A DNA stretch of 64,000 nucleotides, taken from positions 63,612,493-63,676,492 of the forward strand of contig JAVIAB010000092.1 of NCBI GenBank assembly GCA_032433765.1. Direction: 5' to 3'. Source of the DNA: Megaustenia siamemsis (lineage: Eukaryota > Mollusca > Gastropoda > Stylommatophora > Ariophantidae). Under the pieces are notes generated by a model. The model worked only from the letters and a program-made list of their open reading frames with translations, had not been told where the DNA came from and did not search any database. A program made the position numbers and the translations under genes. This document shows, piece by piece, positions 53,215 through 64,000 of this stretch. Position 1 is the stretch's first letter; each line of letters opens with the position of its first letter.

Positions 53215-54965
53215 CATCATCATCATGTGTCATACCGGTTGGCGTAGGTGATCATGTCCCTCCACAATCTTCTATCTACAGTGCATCGTATCAGTTCTGT
53301 TGTTGACTGTTTTCCATGCCATGACACCAAGCTATCCAGTATTTTCTCTCTTTGTCGCCCGCGATCTCTCTTTCCTTTTATTTTACCAGTTGTAACCAAG
53401 TATTCCAACTTTCCTCTTCTCATGATGTGCCCGAAAAATGTTAATTGCTTCTTTCTGATGTTTTTTAAGAGCTCCCTTTTTGTGTTGGCCTCCTTGAGAA
53501 CTTCCTCATTGGTCTTTTTAGCTGTCCAGGGAACTTTCAACATTCTTCTGAGAAATCCCATCTCGGTGGCCTCTAATCGTCTTTTCATTTGTTTGTCTAC
53601 TGTCCATGATTCGCTTCCATAAGTCAGAATTGGTTCTATATAGCACCGATGAACTCTCTTTCTCATTTCTATTGACATAGATTTGTTGCATAAGATATTT
53701 TTCATTTTCTGAAATGCCATTTTGGCCTGAGCTATTCTGCTTTTTATTTCTGTGGTGCATCTCCCATCTGATGTTATTATTGTGCCCAAGTATTTGAAAC
53801 GTTGCACTTGTTTCAGATTTGTCTTGTTTATTTTTATGCTGCATGATGGTGGTGATTGTTTCTTCGATATAACCATTACTTCTGTTTTCTTACTATTCAG
53901 ACTGAGACCTTTCTTGTTGCTTTCTTTTACTATTATGTCTATCATTTCTTGTAGTTCATTCTCTGTCTCTGCTATTAAGACTGTGTCATCCGCATGTCGC
54001 AAATTATTTATGTTGTGACCGTTGACTTCAATTCCTATTTTGTCTACTATTGATCTCATAATATATTCGCTGTAAAGTGAAAACAAATCCGGCGACAGAA
54101 CACAGCCTTGTCTGACTCCTTGCTTTATATATTTGAATTGTCCTGTTTGGTTGTTAATTCGTATAGCTGCTGTTTGTTGCCAGTACATGTTCTTTATGAT
54201 TCGCAGATCCTTGCCATTAATGTTTAATTTCTCCAGCATATTGATTATTTCCACATGCTTTACTTTGTCAAATGCTTTCGTGTAGTCTATAAAGCACATA
54301 TATAGATCTTTCTTTACCTCTATAGATCTTTCTATCAATGTTCTTAAGATATATATTGCATTATTGGTGCCTTTTTCTTCCATAAATCCACATTGTTCCT
54401 CACTTATTTCTGGTTTTATTTTGTTCCTTACACGTCTCATGATGATTCTTAGTAATATTTTAGTCATATGGCTAATGAGACTAATAGTGCGATGGTCTTC
54501 ACAATCAGTGGCTCCTGACTTCTTCGGTATGGCTACAAAGATAAATTTTAGTAGATTTTTGGGTAAGTGTCCCTTGTTATATATGTCATTGAGAAATTTT
54601 GTTATGACTTGTACTCCCAGCTCTCCTAATGCATTTATCTCTTCGATTGTTATATTGTCAGGACCTGGAGCTTTGCCTCTTTTCATGTGTTGAATTGCGT
54701 CCTCGACTTCACTCTGCATTATTGGTGGTCCTGTGTCTTCATTTGAATTGTTTAATTCTGGTCTTTCATCATCATAGAGTTGACTGATATATTTTCTATC
54801 CATCTTTCCATTGTCTTCTCCTGTCCCATTATTATATTTCCTTCCTTTGATTTCACACATCCTGAAACTTTGACTTCTTTTCTTCCTGTTAATTCATTTA
54901 ACTGATTGTGCATAAAATGAAACAATAGTTTTTGTTGTTTTCCGTCCACGTAATAGTGTTGAGAG
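53215..54965 (-). mobile_element. LINE-A copy with 545-residue reverse-transcriptase frame
   Basis: Best LINE reading in the window, ending at 53223 in YANRYDT-stop with a (TGATGA)n tail at 53213-53225. In order: KRGKAPGPDNITIEEINALG, HRTISLISHMTKILLRIIMR, LYMCFIDYTKAFDKVKHVEI (first catalytic Asp), KQGVRQGCVLSPDLFSLYSE, NNLRHADDTVLIAETENELQ (active site), NLKQVQRFKYLGTIITSDGR, then the conserved C-terminus with RGKLEYLVTTGKIKG. The active site is H-A-D-D where the family should have Tyr. The 5' end is truncated: before residue 1 the reading continues in another frame to about 54965, and no endonuclease domain is present. The ATG-type tail suggests the RTE clade, known for short-repeat tails. 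Confidence 0.92.
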
Positions 54966-55289
54966 TGCGCAGTTCCCAAAAATCTGTAATTTTAATTTTG
55001 GGTTGTATTTTGGTGTTAAAATCTGTAAAGGTTGTTTAGACAGACAGCATGTGTTCTACTAGCTGTGCTCATCTTTTAGTTCATGTTGTCATCACAACTC
55101 CAGTTTATTAACCAAAACTTGCTCTTGTGTCTATTTTTTTTTGACGGTGTAGAGTCCCTTAAAATTAACGTCGCGGCTTCATTAAGTTTACAGCTTATAT
55201 TCCACTTTATTATCTTTTAAAATTATTTTTTATTGTGTGTCATTTGTTATTTTGTCAAGTCGTTGGAAGAAATGGAGTAACACAGGGCA
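54966..55289. other. No recognised feature
   Basis: AT-rich unique DNA between the LINE-A copy and the 33 bp array. Confidence 0.4.
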
Positions 55290-55665
55290 TATACAAGTCT
55301 TGTTTATAAGTCTGTATAAGGATATGACTATAAATCTTGTCTCTAAGTCTATAAGTTTGAAAGTCCTTGCCTATAAGTCTATATGGCGTGTTATAAGTCT
55401 TGCCTATAAGTCTATATAGTGTATTAAAGTCTTGCCTATAAGTCTATATGGTGTATTATAAGTCTTGCCTATAAGTCTATATAGTGTATTATAAGTCTTG
55501 CCTATAAGTCTACTTAGTGTTTTATAAGTCTTGCCTATAAGTCGATATAGTGTATTATAAGTCTTGCCTATAAGTCTATATAGTGTATTATAAGTCTTGC
55601 CTATAAGTCTATATAGTGTATTATAAGTCTTGCCTATAAGTCTATATAGTGTATTATAAGTCTTT
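55290..55665. repeat. Minisatellite, 33 bp unit, about 11 copies
   Basis: Units of cctataagtctatatagtgt followed by attataagtcttg. The left copies are irregular; the right ones are nearly identical. Confidence 0.95.
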
Positions 55666-56599
55666 CAGTATGTAAAGAATTGTCAATATTGTACTTTTTT
55701 GTGTGGAAATATCTTCTGTTGTCACATAACTCAATATATAATAGTAAAATAAATAGTTTTTACAGATGGGACCGTTGGACGCTCACGTTTTAACTATGAA
55801 AGGTTGTTCATACTGACATCGTGAGTGGTTGACATAAACCCAAATAATCAGGATAAGGGGATTATACATGTCAAGCACACATACACAATATAATCTCTAT
55901 ACAGAGAGAACAGTGGCCCATATTTCTGATTCCTAAATAAGGAAATATAAATTGTGATTGTTCCAAAGCACGAAAGGCTATAAAGAGGGGAAAATGGTGT
56001 TCAATCATTTATGTCTTCCCCCATCCTTCTTCATTGTAACATATTTTTTATTATTGTCTCGAGATTTTATTTCCACGTGTTTCTAAATCGTCCTAGTTCA
56101 TTTTCTCCTGTTGGTTATAGTGTGAGCACTTGTATAATGATATGTTTATGGCAGATTTTCCAAAATTGTGCTCTGTACGTGTCAATCGTTTTTCATTTAC
56201 CCTTTCTTCACTCTGAGTTTATTTATTTTCTGTCACAATTGATCATTTATAATGGAGTTTAATCATCTGATATTAAATATCCCTCTTAAAGTGGTGTTGA
56301 AAAACGTCTACAGTTTCCTTGCATCATTTGCTGATCTTGTCCATGTTTTCGATCCTTACAAAAGAGCCAACTTGTCATATGTGTTGAACATTCAAAGTTT
56401 GGCACTCCTTTGGCTTCCAGATCTTCCTCAATTGTAAGAAAAGAAAATAAAGCCAACCAGCCTCCATAATTCTTGCTTTAACACCTGCATTTGTGGCCCC
56501 ATCTTTGTCAACAATAACATAATATAACATGATGCACACATGTCTTCTAGATTCTTGCCTTTAAATTTAATGCATTTACTTCTGACTGAGTCTATTCTA
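55666..56599. other. No recognised feature
   Basis: Small open frames at 56011-56262 and 56252-56437 show no motif. Confidence 0.4.
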
Positions 56600-56930
56600 G
56601 GGACTTAACCGAGAATAAATCAGGGAAAAGGGTTAAGTCTTTAGAATAAATCAGGGAAAAGGGTTAAGTCTTTAGAATAAATCAGGGAAAAGGGTTAAGT
56701 CTTTAGAAGAAATCAGGGAAAAGGGTTAAGTCTGTAGAATAAATCAGGGAAAAGGGTTAAGTCTTTAGAATAAATCAGGGAAAAGGGTTAAGTCTTTAGA
56801 ATAAATCAGGGAAAAGGGTTAAGTCTTTAGAATAAATCAGGGAAAAGGGTTAAGTCTTTAGAATAAATCAGGGAAAAGGGTTAAGTCTTTAGAATAAATC
56901 AGGGAAAAGGGTTAAGTCTTTAGAATAAAG
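56600..56930. repeat. Minisatellite, 31 bp unit, about 10-11 copies
   Basis: Units of aataaatcagggaaaagggt followed by taagtctttag, with two single-base variants. Highly homogeneous, so young or recently homogenised. Confidence 0.95.
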
Positions 56931-58625
56931 CAATATTTAATTGTTAAATACATAAACATAAAATACAAACTATTATGGAAAAAAATTGTCACATTTCAGA
57001 GTCTGAAGTAACTTTTAAAATACTCTTGACCTGGTGTAATGTTATAAACAAAAATAAACTTTGTTGGAATTTGCTTGTAAATTATTGTTATTTTAACTCG
57101 TACATGTCGCATTTACAAGTCTCTTGTTGAAGCGCAAAATATACGAGAAACATACTTTTTTTTTTAATGCTACCTAGGTGACAGCACAAAGTGAAAAATC
57201 GATCATAAATGTGCACGTCTCGTGTGCAACCTGCGTGACGAGCTCAGACTGGTTACCGTTATAGCAAGGTAAGCTAGGCAACCTACAACGTGATCAAACT
57301 TAACATACGGGACTCAGGACAACAACACAGCTGTTGGTTCATAAGCACAATTTTGACAAGGAAGCGAAACTTCAGCTTAAACGTAAGTCAGTACATAATC
57401 ATTAGAATTCATTGAAATGTGCTCACTTTGCACTTATTTTATTTCAATTACATTATGATTATATTAATTTATTTCTTACAGATTGTAATTACATGAAATA
57501 CATATTTTTAAAAAAATCATTTTTTAAACAAAATAATTGCTTCTAGTTTTTTTAAAATTATTATTACGTACTGTGCCAAACTAAGTGTTCATGCAAATTA
57601 TTTTTTTGTTCAAATGCGCTTTACACAACAACATGAATTAGATCTATAATTAGATCTTATGTTTTATTGGACCAGTGATGATAATGTCGGCAACCACTTT
57701 TAGTCCATATTTCTGGGAGTCTTCACAGTCAAGGCTTTATCTATTTTTGTTGTTGTTGTGTTACTTTTTCCTTCCATATTTTTTGGGGCGTAGAGGATGT
57801 GCGTTAATTTTTCCTCATATTTTTGCTGTTGATCGCGTTATAAGATCTGGACGTCTAGTTTTGCGCTTCCGAACGACAGAGAACCGGCCGTCGTGTTGAG
57901 AAACAACATAAACATTGCTTACTACTAGAGTAGAATAAATAGAAAAATGTAACAGACGCTAGAAGTTACTAGGTGGTAGAGTTCCAGAAGCATCAGCTAG
58001 AATCGTTAATTTTAGTGACAAAGCGAAATAATAGCAGATAAAAGCGAGAGAGTGTTGGTAACAATAGCATTTTTAAATGTGACATAATCCACACACGTGT
58101 CTTTCTGTGTGGTTCGTTGCTGCACATGAACAGATTAGGAAAACGTTACCTGGAGATGACTGAAAATGCTAAGCTGAATGCTAATTACATTGGAAATAAT
58201 ACGTGCAAAAAGAACAACAAATTTTGTGAACTATTACAACATAATAAAACAAAATAATTTGAAACAATGAGAGAGAGAGAGAGAAACAGGAATCCAAATA
58301 TTTGTTTTTTTTTAAATATTCGTTAACATCACTTCCTCTTCTACCCATTGATTTGGAAGGAGACACAAGAGTACTATTTCTCACCCTTTTGGCGAATTGC
58401 TTTAATTGCGTTGAAGATTTCTGTTCTTAGATGACAGTTTTAATGACATCAAGTAAAATGTATAAAGTCAAAGTTTACTCTGGGTACCACAATATGTTCT
58501 TCTAAAATAGATGCAGCCAAATATAAGAACAGGGGAGCTACATCCAATATCCTCATCAGTACTTTGTTTCATGCAGAGCCACCTGGTGCAACCCGCCTGA
58601 ATTTTATGAGGTTTTCAATATTTTT
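56931..58625. other. Longest stretch without a recognised feature
   Basis: 1.7 kb of AT-rich DNA with only a short (GA)n at 58268. Open frame 57675-57899 has no motif. It could hold regulatory DNA, but nothing in the sequence shows it. Confidence 0.4.
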
Positions 58626-58628
58626 ATA

Positions 58629-58633
58629 TTGAG

Positions 58634-58690
<57 letters not shown>

Positions 58691-58696
58691 CCCCCC
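58629..58696. repeat. (CT)n microsatellite with C-run
   Basis: About 29 CT units, then about 9 C. Confidence 0.97.
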
Positions 58697-58704
58697 AATA
58701 TTAA

Positions 58705-59388
58705 TCACCATCATGTGCCATACCGGTTGGTGTAGGCGATCATGTCCTTCCATAATCTTCTATCCACAGTGCATCATATCAATTCTGTTGTTGACTGTTT
58801 TCCATGCCATGACACAAAGCTATCTAGTATCTTCTCTCTCTGTCGTCCACAATCTCTCTTTTCCTGTATTTTGCCAGTTGTAACCAAATATTCCAACTTT
58901 TCTCTTCTCATGATGTGCATGAAAAACAAAATGATTGTTTCTTTCTGATGTTTTTTTAAATGATATTTTTGCAAGGCTCCCTTTTTGTATTGGCCTCTTT
59001 GAGAATATCCTCATTGATCTTTTTGAGCTGTTTAGGGAGCTTTCAATATTCTTCTGAAACCTCATCTCTGTGGCTTCTAATCGTCTTTTCATTTGTTTGT
59101 CTACTGTCCATGTTTCGCTGCCTTAAGTCAGAATTAGCTCTATATAGACTTATGAACTCTTTTTCTCACTTCTGTTGATATATTTTTGTTGCATAATACT
59201 TTTTTAATTTTCTGAAATGCTATTTTGGCCTGAGCTATTTTGCTTTTTATTTATGTTGTGCATCTTCCATTTGATGTTATTATTGTGTTCAAGTATTTCA
59301 CGCGGTGCACTTGTTTAAGATTTATCCTGTTTATTCTTATGTTGCATGATGGTGATGATTGTTTCTTCGATATGACCATTAATTCTCT
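58705..59388 (-). mobile_element. LINE-A fragment
   Basis: A minus-strand copy from the 3' end (atcaccatcatgtgccatac) up to the KINKT-type region near 59340. It has frameshifts throughout (MHIMRREKLEYLVTTGKIQE, MKRRLEATEMRF). Confidence 0.85.
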
Positions 59389-59389
59389 T

Positions 59390-59965
59390 TGATGTCTTGA
59401 AACCACCTTATTCTTGGTCTGTCCCTGTCTCGCCTTCCTGGAACCATGCCTTCCATTACTGTTCTATCTAGCCTCAGCTGTGTCTTTTGAAGAGACCATA
59501 GTATTTGTATTTCTTTTGTATAATGTTAATAAGCAAGTTTTATTAATGTTTGTCTATTAATATGTCTTGCTCTTTCATTATCCAATGTGAGTCTTAATGT
59601 TTTGTCTGTAGCATTTTGTTTCGAATGAATCGATTTTTCTTCATTGCTGTTTGCAAGATCGTCCATGATTCACAACCATATGTTGCTCAATGGAAGCTTC
59701 ATGCCCTCTGTAATTTTAATGTACTCCCCAGCTGGTATTGTAACATATGTTCTTCATGACATTTAATATTCTGTGAGGCTATTGCTAATTTTCTATTGAT
59801 ATCTTTCTGGCAGTCTCCATTGTTAGCTACCATAGTTCCCAGCCAGATATTCAGTTTGTTACAATTTCAAGTTCTTCACTGATGATGCAACTTTTGGTTC
59901 GGCTTTTTCCTTTGTCTGTAGACATCAAGTTGGTCTTCTACATATTTAGTGTAAGTTTTGCTCGT
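59390..59965 (-). mobile_element. LINE-G fragment
   Basis: Minus-strand sequence parallel to 18900-19360 (cttggtctgtccctgtctcg; ccatgccttccatta; cgatttttcttcattgctgtttgc). It directly abuts LINE-A, and no reading frame survives. Confidence 0.7.
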
Positions 59966-60172
59966 CACTGTGTTTTCTAACACACTCTATTAATGATAAA
60001 CGAACAGAAGTAAATATTAAGGACAATGGAGAAGGACCAGAAATACTCAAAGAAGAAATGGAAACGCCTTGCGCAATATGAAAGCTCCTGGACCAGATAA
60101 TATAGCTAAGGAAAAATGAGGTTGACAGCAAAGATCTAAGAATAATAAAGAACATGTACTGGCATCAAACAG

Positions 60173-60428
60173 GGAACCGCGATAGCTCAGTGGTTAGTGA
60201 ACTGGACTATAAAGGACAAGAAGTAGGGTTCAATTTCAACCGACGGCATCCGGTTCACCCAGCCTTTAAAGGGTACCGGATTTTTTTCTGGGAAAGTAAA
60301 GCGGTATGGGCGTAATACCGACCACATTACCCCAAAAATCATGTGCAGAAGGTCTGAAAATTTATGGTCCCTAACACCATATTCCCTATACGCCACTTGG
60401 CGTAACGGGGGTACTTTACTTTTTTACT
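60173..60428 (+). mobile_element. SINE-S1 in LINE-B, 16 bp target-site duplication
   Basis: Complete SINE flanked by identical tactggcatcaaacag at 60157-60172 and 60429-60444. Confidence 0.95.
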
Positions 60429-60633
60429 TACTGGCATCAAACAGCGGCTAGAAAAACTGGAAATCAATACGGGAATGTTTCAATAAATAAAACATGGTGT
60501 AAGGGAAGGTTGCGTGCTGTCATCAGATTTATTTAATATGTATAGTGATATTATTTTAAGAACCATAAGAAGCATGCCTGGAATAACAGTCGGAGGTTAT
60601 GATATAAATAATCTAAGGTGTGCTGAAGATATA

Positions 60634-61040
60634 CCACATTACCCCAAAAAATCATACGCCTAAGGTCTGTAAAATTTATGGTCACTAACACCATGGTTAA
60701 ATGGTAGGAACAAAACCCTGCCAAGAATATATAGAACAACAACAACTTAAATGGTTTGGCCACCTGGTCAGAATGAATCCTCAACAATCACCATCAAGGG
60801 CGTTCTTCTCGAGAATGCATGGAAAAAGACCAAGAGGAAGACCCAGAAGAAGATGGATAGATGCAGTGACAGAGACATGTAACAACAAAGGAAAATACTA
60901 ATTCAGACAATTCGAACAGCTCAAGAACGACAAATGATATAAACCACGACACCTTTTAGGTATCCGTGAAAAGAGAAAAGTAGAAGAACACCATATTCTC
61001 TATACGACACTTGGCGTGACGGGGGTACTTTACTTTTTTA
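60634..61040 (+). mobile_element. 5'-truncated SINE-S1 in LINE-B, split by a LINE-F tail
   Basis: SINE body 60634-60694 resumes at 60987-61040. The flanks tgtgctgaagata and tatgctgatgata look like a 13 bp duplication with two differences. Confidence 0.85.
60695..60986 (+). mobile_element. LINE-F 3' segment inserted in a SINE
   Basis: Reads EQQQLKWFGHLVRMNPQQSP, SRAFFSRMHGKRPRGRPRRR WIDAVTETC. It is flanked by an 8 bp duplication aacaccat at 60687-60694 and 60987-60994, so it inserted after the SINE. The same segment occurs at 40830-41281. Confidence 0.9.
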
Positions 61041-61808
61041 CTATGCTGATGATAGTCTTAATTGCTAAGAGTGAAAATGAGCTACAAGAAACGTTAGGCA
61101 TTATAGTGAAGGACATTTTAAAAAAAATTAAGGGCTCAGCCTTAATAGCAAAAGGACAGAAGTAATGGTAGCAACAAAGAAAAGGGCTTCACACCAAAGC
61201 GCAATAAAGACAAGTGGAACAATATTAACACAGGAAAATGAATTTAATATCTGGAAACAATGTTAACCTCAGATGGTAGATGGACAATAGAGGTGAAATG
61301 CAGAATGGTTCAGGTAGAAACAGATTTACATAAAAAAAAGAGAAAGATACTGTGCAATCCATTTTTGACAATAGAAACAAGAAAAAAGAATTCTCAAATG
61401 TTATGTAGAGCTAGTATTAACATCTGGATGTAAATCACGGACAATGGGACAACATAACAGAAAATCCCTGGAGGCTGTAGAAATGTGGTTTCACAGAAGA
61501 ATCTTGAGAATACCATGAACAGATACGAAGAGAAATGAAAATGTTCTTAAAGAGGCCAAAGCAAAAAAGAGCTAATATCCAATATTAGTAAGAAACAATC
61601 ATTTTGTGGCCACGTAATGAGAAGGGAACAGCTGGAATATATTGTAACAACAGGAACAATTGAGGGACGAAGAGATAGAGGGATGCAGCTTAAGAGAAAG
61701 GCTTGGCAGAAGGTCAACAACAGAAATGGTAAATAACTGTCGAGATCGAAAGTTGTGGAGAGACATGTTCACCTACGCCAGCAGGCCCGGTACTTGATGA
61801 TGATGATG

Positions 61809-61912
61809 ACCCATTTAAGGCTGGGTGAACCTGGAAGACGGCAATCAGGATCGAACCCGGCCTTTTGCCCTTTGTAGCCCAGTTCATTAACCACTGAGCT
61901 ATCACAGCTTCC
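61809..61912 (-). mobile_element. SINE-S1 fragment, head half
   Basis: Minus-strand head (complement ggaagctgtgatagctcagt; cgggttcgatcctga) up to the central ggctgggtgaacc block. It abuts the LINE-B tail. Confidence 0.85.
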
Positions 61913-62454
61913 TTATCACCTTATTTCCATGTAAATGAAACAGCACTTTTTGAAGCGCATAATCTATGGAGTATGCCTCATTTTCAATTGTTGACCATTT
62001 GATCTGTGTTCTAATGAATTAATGGGAGAGAAAGTAAACTGGACTTTCTCGTGTGGTGACTTTTTCATATGCTTTATCAGTCTCTCTCTTCGTATACCAA
62101 ACATGCGTCTATTGCTACATCTGATGCTTCTGTATCCAAGATCTTTTCATCTTTGTTAGGATGGACTAACATAGGTATTGTGATCAGACTTTCTTCCATG
62201 AACTCAAAAGCCTTCTGACATTCTGGTGTCTTCTAAATTTATTTAATTTTCTTGCTTTCAATGGGTCGGCAATAGATGCGAAGCCAGGTATAAACTTTCT
62301 ATAGTAGCCTCACCATACCCAAAAAGCTTCAATTTTTTTTTTTATTTTAGTGGAAGGTGTCATTTCTCTGATGGCTTGTACTCTGTTTGTCATTGCCTGT
62401 TATAATGCCTTTATTATTTACTATGAAAACCAAATATTTTCCTTCACTGATAGG
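61913..62454. other. No recognised feature
   Basis: AT-rich DNA leading into the final array. No coding signal. Confidence 0.4.
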
Positions 62455-64000
62455 TATATTTCCTTCGATGATAGGTAACTTTCAATGTTAGGTAACTTTC
62501 CTTCGATGTTAGGTAACTTTCCTTCGAGGTTAGGTAACTTTCCTTCGATGTTGGGTAACTTTCCTTCAATGTTGGGTAACTTTCCTTCGAGGTTAGTTAA
62601 CTTTCCTTTAATGTTGGGTAACTTTCATTTAATGTTGGGTAACTTTCCTTCAATGTTGGGTAACTTTCCTTCGATGTTGGGTAATTTTCCTTCGAGGTTA
62701 GGTAACTTTCCTTCGATGTTGGGTAACTTTCCTTCGAGGTTAGGTAACTTACCTTTAATGTTGGGTAACTTTCCTTCAATGTTAGGTAACTTTCCTTCGA
62801 GGTTAGGTAACTTTCCCTCGAAGTTAGGTAACTTTCCTTTAATGTTGCGTAACTTTCCTTCGAGGTTAGGTAACTTTCCTTCAATGTTGGGTAACTTTCC
62901 TTCGAGATTAGGTAACTTTCCTTCGAGGTTAGGTAACTTTCCTTCGATGTTAGGTAACTTTCCTTCGATGTTAGGTAATTTTCCTTCAGTGTTAGGTAAC
63001 TTTCCTTCAATGTTAGGTAACTTTCCTTCAATGTTAGGTAACTTTCTTTCGATGTTAGGTAACTTTCCTTCGATGTTAGGTAACTTTCCTTCAATGTTGG
63101 GTAACTTTCCTTTAATGTTGGATAACTTTCCTTCGAGGTTAGGTAACTTTCTTTCGAGATTAGGTAACTTTCCTTCGAGGTTAGGTAACTTTCCTTCGAG
63201 GTTAAGTAAATTTCCTTCAATGTTAGGTAACTTTCATCATTCGATGTTAGGTAACTTTCCTTCGATGTTGGATAACTTTCTTTCGATGTTAGGTAAATTT
63301 CCTTCGATGTTAGGTAACTTTCCTTCAATGTTGGATAACTTTCCTTCAACGTTGGTAACTGTCCTTTGATGTTGGGTAACTTTCCTTCGATGATAGGTAA
63401 CTTTCCTTCAATGCTGGGTAACTTTCTTTCGATGTTTGGTAACTTTCCTTCAATGTTAGGTAACTTTCTTTCGATGTTGGGTAACTTTCCTTCAACGTTA
63501 GTAACTTTCCTTCGATTTTAGGTAACTTTTCTTCGATGTTAGTTAATTTTCCTTCAATGTTGGGTAACTTTCCTTCGATGTTAGGTAACTTTCCTTCGAT
63601 GTTAGGTATCTTTCCTTCGATGTTAGATAACTTTCCTTCAATGTTGGTAACTTTCCTTGCACGTTAGGTAACTTCCCTCAATGTTAGGTAACTTTCCTTC
63701 GATGTTGGGTAACTTTCCTTCAATGTTAGTAACTTTCCTTCAATGTTAGATAACTTTCCTTCAATGTTACGTAACTTTCCTTCAATGTTAGGTAACTTTC
63801 CTTCAATGTTAGGTAACTTTCCTTCAATGTTAGGTAACTTTCCTTCAATGTTAGGTAACTTTCCTTCAATGTTAAGTAACTTTCCTTCAATGTTAGGTAA
63901 CTTTCCTTCAATGTTAGGTAACTTTCCTTCAATGCTAGGTAACTTTCCTTCAATGTTAGGTAACTTTCCTTCAATGTTAGGTAACTTTCCTTCAATGTTG
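62455..64000. repeat. Minisatellite, 21 bp unit, over 70 copies, runs off the window
   Basis: Units of ttaggtaactttccttcgatg with variants (ttggg, tcaatg, tcgagg). The left part mixes gatg, aatg and gagg ends; from about 63730 the array is nearly pure ttcaatg units. The unit is a multiple of three, so a 294-residue frame (LGNFPSM repeats) and its complement (ESYLTSK repeats) stay open. Confidence 0.97.

Larger units (their letters stand above)
59990..61808 (+). mobile_element. LINE-B copy broken by two SINE insertions
   Basis: LINE-B segments lie at 59990-60172, 60429-60633 and 61041-61808. They read KNMYWHQT, then across the first SINE the RT region, then NNLRCAED across the second SINE and ADDS (remnant of YADD), LNSKRTEVMVATKK, and the C-terminus to RDRKLWRDMFTYASRPGT-stop with a (TGA)n tail at 61794-61808. 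Dead element. Confidence 0.85.

Noticed and set aside
62485..63369. 294-residue LGNFPSM-repeat frame and its complement
   Set aside because: A product of a 21 bp repeat unit, and the frame breaks where units have indels (after 63350).
62455..64000. Telomeric repeat (TTAGG-like)
   Set aside because: TTAGG appears once per 21 bp unit rather than as a pure pentamer or hexamer tract, and the array has many variants. The gggttaag units at 56600 fail for the same reason.

Overview
This window is eukaryotic, animal, non-coding-rich genomic DNA. It is AT-rich and has spliced coding exons. It is packed with decayed LINEs that have short ATG-type 3' tails (as in the RTE clade), tRNA-derived SINEs, Tc1/mariner-superfamily elements and more than a dozen minisatellite arrays. 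The mixture (ANTP-class homeobox exons, several RTE-like LINE families, a roughly 255 bp tRNA-SINE) fits a lophotrochozoan and most probably a mollusc, perhaps a gastropod. That assignment is inference, because nothing in the window is species-diagnostic. Names such as LINE-A or SINE-S1 are local labels.

Host genes. The only host gene I can support strongly is a plus-strand homeobox gene whose last two exons lie at 5313-5407 and 9105-9357. They join in frame across a 3.7 kb intron that is itself full of repeats. The joined reading gives homeodomain positions 22-60 with the WFQNRR signature, then a short C-terminus and a stop. The exon carrying homeodomain positions 1-21 was not found and presumably lies left of the window. 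Two weaker candidates are a 115-residue reading frame at 25802-26149 and a WD40-like exon on the minus strand near 21467-21535.

Mobile elements. The best preserved one is a 3.1 kb Tc1/mariner-superfamily transposon at 27987-31061. It is flanked by TA, has a nearly intact transposase with a DD83E triad (close to the DD82E 'Sailor' type), and has a direct repeat of the terminal motif inside each end (IR/DR architecture). A fragment of a related transposase sits at 2640-2820. Other elements are a 325 bp MITE (46267-46591), a Tc1-like pseudogene (26226-26660), at least eight LINE families and several tRNA-SINE families. Insertions are often nested with readable target-site duplications: LINE-B in LINE-C at 3725-5280, SINEs in LINE-B at 59990-61808 with a LINE tail inside one of those SINEs, and two oppositely oriented SINEs at 52478-53060.

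Tandem repeats. Arrays occur at 178-806 (46 bp), 5726-6075 (24 bp), 14625-15456 (34 bp), 16505-16760 (about 42 bp), 17434-17709 (18 bp), 23610-25760 (about 19 bp), 27296-27515 (25 bp), 35525-36335 (about 45 bp), 37990-38391 (40 bp), 44399-45100 (36 bp), 51523-52158 (32 bp), 55290-55665 (33 bp), 56600-56930 (31 bp) and 62455-64000 (21 bp, running off the window). Most long reading frames in the window are translations of these arrays and are not genes. At least two arrays are physically tied to LINE sequence. The 40 bp array sits inside a LINE reading frame, and the 36 bp array directly adjoins a LINE 3' end.

No bacterial-type operon, CRISPR array, rRNA gene or convincing functional tRNA gene was seen.
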